Origin: Tomocerus qinae
Lineage: Eukaryota; Arthropoda; Collembola; Entomobryomorpha; Tomoceridae
Length of the DNA stretch: 64,000 nucleotides
Direction: 5' to 3'
Assembly: GCA_020055645.1 (NCBI GenBank)
Contig: CM034547.1
Coordinates: 19,135,013-19,199,012 of the forward strand
Shown here: piece by piece, positions 14,182 to 25,800 of the stretch
Position numbering within the stretch: position 1 is the first letter of the stretch
Layout: every line of letters starts with the position of its first letter
Position numbers and translations under genes: made by a program
The notes under the pieces: generated by a model
Told to the model about the DNA's origin: nothing
The model's input: only the letters and a program-made list of their open reading frames with translations
The model's database searches: none

Positions 14182-16381
14182 TCATGGAACGAGAGATTGG
14201 TTACTGGCAAGGTTACTGGTACTATTACCGGTCCCAGTTGAAGCGATTGGGTCATTCAACTGAAATAAAAAATACATTTTGATATAATAGATCTGTTTGA
14301 TCCTCCAATTTAATTTAATTTCGTACTTGGTAGGAAGCAGGATCAGGTTGGGGTCCAGTTGCCCGTACATTGGCAGTTTGTTGATCTTTCACAGCTTCTT
14401 CCTCTTCTTTATGTAAAACGAAAATGTAAAAAATGCCAGCAATAATACCTAATCAGTTGTAAATGACAATCAGTTAGGTATATTAAAATAGAAAAAACAG
14501 TTAAAACTGGGATTGTCGTAAATAATACCTCCAAGAATTGGTCCAATCCAATACAACTAAAATAATACACGTATAATTAAAATAGCAATGAAAATTGTAT
14601 AAGAATTTTAAATGAAATTTTAATAATATTGATAAGGTAGCATACCCACAAGTGTTCATAGTTATTTTTTACAATGGCTGGTCCGGTAGATCTAGCTGGG
14701 TCTGAAAGAAAAAAATGATGATATGCTACGTTTGTATTTAATTATTTGCCATTAACTATTTAGCATTATGAAATTGCTAATACTTTCCCAGCTAATATAC
14801 TTTCCCAGCTAAATATTGAAGATGGAAGGATTTTTTTTTGCTTACTCATACTGGAACCTGTGAACGGAATCTACAATAAAATCAGATTAGAACACTAGTT
14901 TAGTCATTAGTGAGAGTCATAACCCACAATTAATTTTGTTGCAAGACTTATACAAAGATATAGGGTTGACAAATGCTTAAAATACCGCCATGAGATGACA
15001 AGTCATGATTACAAATCCAATCATGAGAGGAGCAGCGCCTTTAATATCTTTGCGAAGTTCATCGCAGACAGCAAAGACGGTTAAAGTCAGCATGAAAGTA
15101 ATAACAGCCTCGACAATAATCGCTTGAAAATGTGTAATATGTGGTGATGGATGAGTTTGCCCTAAACCGTCGTGCATGCTCTCCGGAATTGCATACTGAA
15201 AGAAATTAAATGTATGAAGGCTATTACTGTCACTCATTTATAAGTTGTGCTTGTAAGCACAATTTTATTTTGAATCTGTGTGGATTTAATGAAATATATG
15301 ATAATATTCAATAAAATCATTACGCTTAAAAGTACAGCTCCGCACATTGCACCCAAGACTTGAAACACGATATAAAACAGAGCTTTTGCAGGTTTAATCT
15401 TTTTCCCGATGCAAAGTCCAATTGTCACTGCTGGATTGACCTACAATTAAAAAGTCTTAACCTATTTAATGATAACATTATCCTTATCCAACTAATAATT
15501 CAAAGCATCGCAATTAAATCTTGGTATGTTCAATTGGATTAACCCTTTCCCTCATAGTGTTATTGTTTATAAGTATCGGTTGATTTGAAATCCATTAAAT
15601 GTTCTTACGTGAGTTCCTGAAAACAATAGTTTTCCGTTGAAGTAACAAAAATTTAAAAGTTATGGATTTTATGCATCAGTTTATTGTAATCATTGTCTGT
15701 TTCGAAGAATTGATAGATTGGTTTAGCATTGCAATACTCACCACTGATGTGACCAATAACAGTCGCAATCGTAGCTCTTGCCTAGATAATTAAGTAATCT
15801 GTCATTCAAAACTCGATATTTTCAATATTTATCTTAAGTAACTACATGAGATTCTATTGATCAACTTGCCGTCCCAAATGCGAAAGCAATTTGAACAATA
15901 TTTGGTTCGGTGCCTCCATGCTTTCCCCAGTTGACGCAGCTTCCACACCCTAGAAACACGAGGACCAATACTCCGAGAAATTCAGCAAGCACTGCCTGCC
16001 AAGCTTTGCATCCTTCGTCGATTAGCGAATTCCAACCAAGGGGATCCTTTTTAGGGCGCTGTATATTGTATATCATATGAAAATGGTTCATTTATTCATT
16101 GAAAATTAAATAATTTAGGCATTTTTTCAAAACCAAATATCGATTACATTGTAATAGTAGTCATCATTTCGGCGGATCTCAACACCTAGATCTCCTTCTC
16201 TTTGACCTCTTTGGCTAGCAATCGACCCAATATCTGCTTCACGCATTCCTGAGTCAATTCCGCCGGGATAAGGAAGTGGTAAGTCTCCTCTGTAGTCTAC
16301 ATTTTGACTCTTTGTCGGATATGTCTGAGGTTTGTAACTATATTCTGCATATTCAAAATTGTTCATTCTTGGCATAGCCAT
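14182..16381 (-). CDS. Aquaporin AQP-a, water-selective type, 11 exons, 368 aa
   Basis: Six-helix water channel of the MIP family. Exons: 16148-16381, 15870-16058, 15742-15781, 15609-15616, 15324-15440, 14986-15195, 14846-14870, 14646-14701, 14529-14556, 14327-14448 and 14182-14259. Both half-helix motifs are complete: NPA at residues 159-161 and 275-277, followed by Arg278. The aromatic/arginine filter has His263, Ser272 and Arg278, as expected for a strict water channel of the insect Drip/Prip grade. The first 78 residues form a separate polar, Tyr- and Pro-rich N-terminal exon, and the C-terminal tail is Ser/Thr/Asn-rich. Two unusual splicing features keep the frame: an 8-nt exon supplies the Thr-His of ISGTHVNPAV, and the intron after exon 2 has a GC donor (ACG|GCAAGT). 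It lies on the same strand as AQP-b and AQP-c. Subfamily placement is not certain. Confidence 0.9.
15609..15616 (-). other. 8-nt micro-exon of AQP-a
   Basis: Exon 3 ends in phase 1 after ISG and the next long exon starts in phase 0 at VNPAV, so two residues are missing. The 8 bases GAACTCAC lie between a good acceptor (TTGTTTTCAG) and a consensus donor (GTAAGA). Adding them completes GTHVNPAV in frame. Confidence 0.85.
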
Positions 16382-18364
16382 TGCTCACGATTTTGTAAAA
16401 CCGAAAAAATCTCCTTTATTTGTGTGAAAAAATGGAAATTCTTCAGCAAAGATTTTTGCGCTTTGCACTTTCTGAAATGATTTCATAGCATCAAAAATAA
16501 ATTGTCTGATTGATTTTGTTTGTTGGTTGATTAACTTGGCAAATTTAGCACCGTAGTTTTAGCAACAATGAAAATGATTGTTTTGACTATTATAAGCAGT
16601 AGAAATTATTTTTCGGTATTGAAAATTCTCATCTCTGTTGAGTGTTGAAATTGAAACAGCAATAATGATGACATTGATGACATGCGTTTCTTTGGGAGTT
16701 ACTTTACGAGTACATTTACATATGATGTCACAATTTGAATGATTTTCAATATCAAATTCATCTTCAATGTGGCACATGAAAATAAACGGAAAAAATTAAA
16801 TTAGATATTTATTGCCACAAATCCTTAAATAGAAAACAGATTTCCCTGACGCATTGTACAAATAACTATTATAGCAATATCTTTATATTTTACACGAAAG
16901 TAATGGTAGTTGGATAATAGGTAGCAAAGAACCTTGTAAAGGTCAGTTTAATATTTAACAAGAAACTTAATTTAAATGTAAATATAGATATGTGACATAG
17001 TAAAACTCTATGATACTAATTAGATACAGCATTACACAGGGTATTGATTTACAGATACATTTTTATACTCTCATCGGTGTTTCTAGCTTCGTAATAACTA
17101 CAACAGTTAAATGTTATTTTTAACGAAGTTCCTATTTTAACAATACAAGAACACAAAACACAATGACCATAACTAATACTACAATGGTATACTATAAGTA
17201 CCTATATCTACTCAAGTATGCCTTAAATACTTATTTATTATTATTAATTGACGACTGAAGTAGGTGCCTATAATATTAGTTAGAGATTGAATTACACAGT
17301 TGAATAATATTGCTTACATTTTGACCAAAATCATGGCTCATGAGGCTTAATTCTCATATTATATTTAAATGTTAACGAATGAAAAGTGCGTACAGATCCC
17401 TGTCGCATTTTTTGACTAATCCTTAAATACGAATTCTAAAAATTCATTGTAACAATAATAATACCATAGATAGGTGGTTTTACGATTTACATATTTACAG
17501 GTATATTACTACTGTATCTGTACTACACAAATGACAAGAACAGCAATGATGTACAGCTAATAACTAACGTACTAATGTAAATAGTAATTTTGTGGTACCA
17601 AAAGCATACTCTGATTGACTCATAAGCACTAGGACATACAAAAATGTATGTAGTTAGTTAGAACACAAAATAGTATATTGACACTTCCATATCAGCTCAG
17701 AAAACAGTCAGGCAGAAAGAGCGGAACGCATATCAATTAGTTTCCGTCTTCGCTACAGTTCATCAATGAATGAATAGTAACGAGAGCTAGCATTAGCATT
17801 TTGTGTGCATTTGGCAGTTTTGTTATGTAAAGTGTAAGTATGGGTAATTAGGGCAGGAATCTCAGGAAACCGCAGAGTAATACTTTTGGCCAGGATGATG
17901 AGATGATGACGTGATTGCATAATGAACGTGGGTGGATGTAATTAGTATATCTTTTCTTAAGTTCTCTATTAGGATTTCCTTGGATTTTATGGATTGCTCA
18001 GGTAATGCAGAGTGGAGACTTTGAAATATGGTGGTTAAAATGTTAACAGATACCGAGGTTAAACGGCAGCTTCTTCCTGTTGGTATACAAACAGAACAAA
18101 AATACATTCACAGACTAAATACGAACAATGCAAAAAGACAAACTGATCTAAACCAAGCAGTTTAAGCACAATTTAAATGTTCAATGAACTTTATGAAATT
18201 AGCATAGTCTACTACTACTATTGACTAAAGAAAGATTTGAAAAGAATATTGAAAGAATGTTTACTAAGTCGTTTTATTGTGTAATACAATTATGGTAAAA
18301 AGTACTTGTGTCGGAGTAAATTACAGTAAATGGTATGGCTTTTGTCTAAGATACAATTTTTCAT
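16382..18364. other. Region between AQP-a start and AQP-b stop
   Basis: About 2 kb, AT-rich. It should contain the AQP-a 5' UTR and promoter, and the AQP-b 3' UTR. A strong minus-strand acceptor at about 18077 precedes a tiny open frame that could be an alternative AQP-b end. No other coding sequence is recognisable. Confidence 0.4.
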
Positions 18365-21300
18365 CTATGCAACCTCTTTCGTATCTCCTTTGGAACAGGG
18401 CTCATACACGTAGTCTTTATTTTCCGGGATTTTCTCTGGGGCTTGGAAAGCATTCTTATATAAGAGACCAGCAGCTGCCTGCAATTGAAATGGAATTGAT
18501 ATTTTGAGAATTAATACATAAAATATGAAAAATTAATTGTATTAGTGTTGTTGATTGTTGTATTAGTGACATTACCCCTCCACAGCAAGGACCCATCCAG
18601 TAAATCCAATGTTCATGGAAAATACCAGTAATCACTGTAAATAGTCACAGAAAGATTTGTGAGCTTAGAATTTCGAAAAATGATTAGAAAGTTAAAGTAT
18701 ATAATTTTATAGTTATAATAGTACCTGCTGGTCCAAAGGTTCTGGCACTATTCATACTAGCCCCGGTGAATCTGATCTGTAAAATTTAAGAGAATATTGT
18801 GGGTTACTAATTAATTAAAAGATTCAGGGAATTTTTTAATTTAGTAAGGTAATTAGTTTCTTACGGCAGCCAGATGACAAGCAGTAATCGACAAACCAAT
18901 GGCCAAAGGAGCCTGCAATTATACATTTATTATTAGATACACAATCATAGTGCAGTACGGGTATAAGATTCTCTATGGGTTAGATTTATACAAAAATTTG
19001 ATGTTAATTACCGATCCTGTGACATCATCTCTGTTACCGTCGCAGACACCAAAGACAGTTAGAACCAAAACAAATGTAATGACAAATTCTATACCAAATG
19101 CTTGAGCAACTGCAAGGCTCTTGTCAGGAAGTGTCATGCCCAAATTTCCCTGAATGTTTTCTGGAGTCAAAGCCTGCATTTTATAAACAAGTTATCTTTC
19201 GTTAGTTAACTGTATGTAAAGCCTTTAAACAAGGATTAATTTACTTAAAGGATTAATAAAATTCAAAGAAGTTATAGGCTTAATTGGATTCATCAACCAA
19301 ATGTCATAATAAAAAGAATGAAAGAGGGTGAAGTAGAGATGTCTCTGAAATAACCTTAAGAAGTGCCGCTCCTGAAAATAAGAATAAGAATATATAGTAA
19401 ATACATAATATCAAAGGATTGTTCATGTCAAACATGTCAGGAAATTAAATTACCGCAAACGGCTCCCACACATTGGAATATGATGTAAAGGGAAGCTTTA
19501 ATTGGCTTGATCTTTCCAGCAACTAAAAGACCGACAGTAACTGCAGGATCTGGTTTAAAAAAATTCAAATGTTTTTATCGAAGAGCATTTTCATTCAGTT
19601 ATTTTACATGTACAAGCATCCACATTCTGAGAATGCATAGCAATTGGATAATAATATTTAAAAATGTATATAAAAGATAAATAAAAAATCCAAATCCATT
19701 CTGGACACTGAATATGGATACTCTTGTGCAGTAGTGATTCATAATGATGTAGATAGTATAAATAAGTATTCTATTTAATCAATTTTATGTAGGAAGTTAC
19801 GTACTTAAGTGGGCTCCGGAAATGTGTCCTATAGCCTAAACAATGAATGATTTATTATTATTTAATTGTACATTATTAGACAAAAAGTGATTTAGGTGTA
19901 TTCAACATCAACGATTATGTTACATAATCATGTAATCAACATTTAGGCAATTATATCGTTATCTGGCATATTTGATTAAGCTCAATAGTACCTACTCAGA
20001 TCAGATCTAATCGCTTTCTCTATTTATGCAATTGGCAAGAACTTTTGCAGTTATTTAGAACAGTCACTGAGTACTGAGTCTGAAATTGTACAGATGCTTT
20101 ATATAGGATTGTATTGTTTCCAATTTTTAATGTAATACCTATATAGGTCTAATGAGGCGCAAAAAAGTGAAAATGTACATAACACAAGATACAGGGTAGC
20201 AATAGATGCATGCACTACCTAGTTATCTACAATATAATTCCAAAAGTGTAGTTAAGCATTGGCTTACGATAAAAATACGGTAAATGTACGAATAATAGGG
20301 ATTCCCTAATGCCAAAGCACATAGAGTTAATACCATCAAGAGCACGTAAGATTGACATGGAACGAGAAAAACAAGCAGACAGAGACTCAAGATTAAATGG
20401 ACAGGAAGTTCAGTGACTGATTGACTGCTTGCTTTGCTAACTCACTAGTTGATCAATGAACAATAGCAAAGAAATGCATTATTCATAAATCTAAAATGCG
20501 TGGGGTATGCAGATTCATTTTGTATCGATTTGACTTAATATTATCCAACGTGAATTATGTAGCACTCAAAGACTGTCATAAATGTCGAAGTTAAAATGCT
20601 TCTGCTTTCGACTTTACATGCTTAATAATAGTTCATTATTTATTCTGTTCATTTGGGTCATTAAATGTCTTTCAAATAAGCAAAAATAAGGGCATGCAAT
20701 CATGGATATCCATAACATGCTAGTATGGAATGCTTTACGACAGTTTTATTGCACGTATCTTCAGTAAATCAAGTTTACAACTCCGAAATAACTTTTATCT
20801 GCATAATCCTAAAACTATTGAACTACCAATTATACTAAGCTAACCAATAGTCATAAAAATTGCACAGCTCAACTTATTACGAATGGCTAAATATTATTTG
20901 TTGTGCTGAACTAACCATACCATACATGCTCTTATAATACCATCAAATACCTTAATAGCATTCATAAGAATAGGCCACAATTTCATATGGCATGTCCACC
21001 TGCAACTTATATTGGCGTTTTTGTGCCCTAAAGAAAAACGATACCTTCTACTGGCCAATGCGATTTTCGCTCTTATAACTACTAATAACATAATCGTACC
21101 TGAAACTGTTATTTAACAGATCTGCTAAATAATACTTAACTAAAATTAAAAATGCGTTTGAAAAAGTTGAACAAAAACTTACTTGAGCTACGGTAGCGAC
21201 AGTTATTCCTGTAGAAATCAAAAATGAAATATTGAATACAAACACATAGCCATGAATGAAAACATTTAGCCCTGCTATCATTCAGTTAATTTTTTCTCAT

Positions 21301-21493
21301 TATTTTAAGACCTACCGAATGCGAGAGCGATCTGAACAATAGAGGGTGTTTTATCATCCCAGGAGAGACAACTGCCGCAGCCAACAAATACGAGAATCAA
21401 AGTGCCAATGAGTTCGGCCATCAGTTGCTTCCAAACAGTTCGGTCTCTCATTATTTCAGTTAGTCCAGACATCTCGCTGAAATCAAATCCCAT
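18365..21493 (-). CDS. Aquaporin AQP-b, Prip-like with NSA variant motif, 10 coding exons, 260 aa
   Basis: MIP-family channel. Coding exons: 21316-21493, 21183-21208, 19805-19835, 19454-19549, 19355-19371, 19012-19173, 18865-18912, 18725-18776, 18576-18634 and 18365-18478. The first motif is a normal NPA (residues 79-81); the second reads NSA (195-197) inside FTGASMNSARTFGPA. Filter positions are His183, Ala192 and Arg198, so apart from the Pro-to-Ser change the pore looks water-type. Helix 5 (FVLVLTVFGVCDGNRDDV) and the following loop resemble insect Prip proteins. The ATG is the first base of its exon, directly after a CTGTAG acceptor, which implies at least one upstream non-coding exon. 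Length is normal for the family. Exons of 17, 26 and 31 nt are well supported by frame and homology. Confidence 0.9.
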
Positions 21494-22814
21494 CTACAGG
21501 AAATAAAATTACAGGAAATGTATAAGAAACTGCACCTTGTAATCCAATTAGCGACTTGTGTGTGTTTATAGTAGACTCATCTACTAAGTAGATAATAGCA
21601 ATGTGTGTGACAATTTACACAAGAATGTAATTAAAATGCGAACATGGAAGAATTAATATTACTCAGCTATTTGTGCTAGTAAATAAACAGAAGTGATTTT
21701 AAAATGTGTTATTTGATGTCATTAGAGTAGTTTGTGGATTGAGATTGGGACAGGCTGCAAATTAACGTACATTTGCCTAACACAAATCTAAAGAAGAAGT
21801 GAGAACAGAAGACGTTTTGAAGGGATTTGAATTGATATAAATTGAAATGTATTCAAACACGTTATATTGTGTGTCAGTTTATTTAGGAAGTTAAATTATT
21901 GGTGTATTATAGCTTAACGCATTGTACCTCATGTCTGTGGTGATGGTCTTATGCTGATTCTATCTGTGCAGAATACATTAAGCTGTGCATCTTCAACTCA
22001 TTCACAAATAAGTAAATGTACCACTATCTCACGCTTGCCAATAATTTGCAATATTATTGCTAGTGTCGAAGACAAATTATGATGCAGACAAAAATAACCA
22101 CGTAATGACTGTAATTTCTATGCACCAAATTATAGTACGACATGAGAATAGGAGAGCGAAATATAATCGAAAATTATTTTCACATGCAATAATAATTATT
22201 GAAATGAGATTTTGAGTCTAGCTATCTGTAGCGATTGTTATTTTGCATCGTGCCTACATAATATGTTCATAATGAGAAAATTACAGTAATTATAATCGCC
22301 TAAGTATGGAAATAGGTGTACAAAACACAAACGCAGTGCTTAGAAAATACTCTTTACTTACATTTCAATATTGCAAACTCTTTTCTATTTGGAAGTACAT
22401 AAGCAGCAAAAAGGATAGCTTTGTATTTGAAATGCAAACTTCCAATCTATGCAAACTAGAGTAACACTTGTGTAATTATTTTGGCTTTTAATGTTTCTTC
22501 CTCATCGGTTAAAGGCTTTTAGCATAAAATTTAAAAATCAAGATTGCATATGCAGTTGTAGTCTTGTAGTGAGATAATTTCTCAATTTCAATTTCAAGAC
22601 ACACGTAATTTTTGCTTCAGAATTAAAACAAGTAGTAGTAGGAAATGATTTAGTATGGTAAGCAAAATCTAGAACTACAATAAATTAGTGTTAAAAAAGT
22701 ACCCTGATTTTGTATGCAAGAAGGTTTGCCTGTAGGTAGATGTTTGAGATTTAGTTTATTAGTAGAAATTTTCGGAGTTAGTCGAAAGTTGAATTAAGAA
22801 TAACACTCACTCAC

Positions 22815-22867
22815 GGGAAAAGAAAGCTGCTGCTTAAAGAGTAGATTTGTGGTAACAAATATTAACT
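22815..22867 (-). other. Predicted non-coding first exon of AQP-b
   Basis: From the predicted start site at 22867 the minus strand runs 53 nt to a strong donor (CCC|GTGAGT). The AQP-b ATG exon starts exactly at an acceptor at 21493, so joining the two gives a short 5' UTR and a 1.3-kb first intron. Transcript support is not available. Confidence 0.5.
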
Positions 22868-22897
22868 GAAGTATTGAAGTTTTGTCTGGGATTTATA
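22865..22897 (-). promoter_or_regulatory. TATA box plus arthropod Inr, probable AQP-b core promoter
   Basis: On the minus strand TATAAA (22897-22892) is followed by TCAGT (22869-22865). The A of the initiator is 30 nt from the first T of the TATA box, the canonical arthropod spacing. A splice donor follows about 50 nt downstream and leads to AQP-b. Confidence 0.5.
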
Positions 22898-25800
22898 TCT
22901 TTATGTGGATTTATGAGGACACTTTTGGTGAGGTTCTGCTCTCGTCTGGCTTGGGTTAAATAATGTTCTGCGTGTAACGACACAAGTAGTAACAATGAGC
23001 TTCACTTTACCAAAACTATTCTTTGCTACTTTACTGATTGTGAGCTAAGCTTTAGGATGTACATGCAGTGTGTACTTGCAGAGGCCAAGCGTAAAGTAAG
23101 CAAACACGAACTCCAAATCTACTGAATCAATTTGGCTTCATTTTCTCTTGTCGTCGATTACTATGTAGACGTATAAATTCCATAACAAAGCATAGCTCAC
23201 ATACTTATTGCCATAGTCTGCTGGGAATAGCATATTCATATTTCATACACTGTAATAATAACATTTTATTAGAATTTTCAGTAGAATAATGGCTATTTAT
23301 ACAGTCTGCTCACATGCACAGTTTGTCTTGTATAATAAATGCTAAAATGGTAATGTACAGATAGATATGAAGATGGTTTGTGCCTTGTCAATTGTGTCTC
23401 GACTCTCCCTACCCCAAATCCCTATCAAATAAATTCATCTCATCACTATTACTGCTAATGTTGCAGATATTTCTAGTCCCTAGAGTATATGAATACTTCA
23501 ATACCTCCCTGTATATGTATAACATAAAGTTTTAAAGCTAGAAATGGTGATGTCCATGTTAGGAAAGGCAGATGAGTACAGATGAAATGAAAATTAATAT
23601 AAACTGCGTATTTATAGGTATAGTAAGTGCTAATACTTACACGCTCATATCTTAGATGCAATACATACCTACAATTCATTCATATTGCTTACTGCAACAA
23701 CAAAATAACTGTAAAATTTTATTGAATTTGTGTACAGTGTACGTTCTCTCTATATATACATTAGAGCTTCAAGCCCATAATGGTCAATGTAGTAGTACGT
23801 AATATTCAACCTTCGTAGCGTGTATTCATTCAATCATAATTATTTCATTTGGCCATAGGATGATATCCCTACACAATTAAATTAGCAATTCAGATCAATT
23901 TTAAATCATGGTAGGGAATCCTATGTTCTACAAGGACAGCAATACACAAAACCCAATCTAGTCGAAAATTATACATCGTAAAATGAAATAGGTATTGTCA
24001 TCATAATAACAAACATTGTATTTACTAGGTATTTACTTCCGTATGACATTCCTTTACAAAATAGTAATCTTTATGTCCATAGGAAATTGATGTGTGAAAC
24101 TTAAACATTTTTTACTAATGCTCGATCTTTAATCAATACTAACCATGAAAAATAGGCACAGTACAAATATTATGAGGAATTAACTGCGTGTACTACTGCG
24201 TATCTCCTATACCTAATGACGATTTCTAATACTATTCCCACGGAAGATAACATTCCTAAATATTTTATTTATCGCAATCGATTCGGTAAAAATTCATAAG
24301 TCATGTATGTAAATAGCACAGAGTACAAACATTTAGTTCATTGTCAATCTTCAAAGCATGGTACAGTTAACTGCTTATATCAGTTAGTAAATGAAACCTG
24401 TTTCATGTCATGTGATATAGATTAGTTTATATCTTCACTTATTTTATGCCGTGTTGACACTGAATGGTAGTGTAAGTATTGTGTGCTCAATATTCCAGTG
24501 TAACACAAACATCTGTGTCTATAATGTCTGCAAACAAATAACAATATAATATTTACCATTCACTCCTCATGTTAATTTTCCATTCGAAACATTCTGCGTT
24601 TTCTAATACTGACAATTCGTTTAGGTAGTACTATTTTTCTGAAAATACATTGCTTACATTGTTTTTGTCTTCAATCACTTTATCAAATATGGATGACGCT
24701 ATCTGGACTACTGACTTTATCATTTTAACGTTAAAATATCCACGTTAAGGGAATTAATAATCTGTTACAAACAGAAGCATGACGAATGCCTGCAATATTG
24801 TTTGCGAAATATGTATTCATATTTTCATTCACAGGAATGATTGTGACATCATCAAATCCACTAAAGATAAACTGTATGTTAGAACAATGAAGCGCCCAGC
24901 TGAAATCGGTTTTTGTCTTAAGCCAACGTAGTTTTTGTTCAGAACATCTACCATTGACGTATCGTCCTTCTTACAATAATAAAATCTTACTTATGACTTA
25001 TGTTAGCACATAATTCCGCTTTCATAAAGAATACTTTGTTGTTACATAAAAGTCGACACATTGGAGCATGCATACATACATTATATCATTTGATGATGGC
25101 TGAAATTACGAGCTCATGCCCTAATATAGTGTCAAAAAAATTATTATGTAAGATACTTGGGCGTATAATATACACTATGTAGTCATTGGGATGACAAAAA
25201 GGTAAGCTAAAAAATCAATGCAGGGTCACACACTGCTGCATGTGCGTTTGAAATGTTTTATGAAATAGGTATTAAGATATTTACGTCTTACAGATAAGTT
25301 GATAATCATCCTTAAGCAAAGCTATATAGACAGTGTACACACAACTTAAAATAGTTACAAGCAGAATACAAGCATGCAATTGATTTAAGTATAGGAAATG
25401 TTTCATTCAACAACGCTTTATTGCTATCACCACAATGTGCCCTGCGTATTTCTCAGGTGAGTTCATTCATGCGGATACAACTTCGTGGCAAGTGGCATTT
25501 ATCGTTATTCTCAGTCTATCTATACATACATTTACCATTTATGGTTCTATCAAAGCATTTAACAAAGCAATGCACCACTACAAAGGAATATTGCTAATAA
25601 ATTCACACTGGTACAATTAAGCACATGGAAATGCGATTTTATATCTATTTACATATCTCAAGTGCTTAAACTTCTCCACCTGAACTTACAATACCATAAT
25701 TTGTATTTACAAACGCTTAGGCCATTCAGGTATAGTACTACATAGGTAACTACTTCATGGCTAATAGTCATATCGCCAGAGATAGGGAATGTAATAACTT

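Noticed and set aside
15742-15781. Direct splice from AQP-a exon 3 to the VNPAV exon
   Set aside because: It would shift the frame and delete two conserved residues; the 8-nt exon at 15609 resolves both problems.
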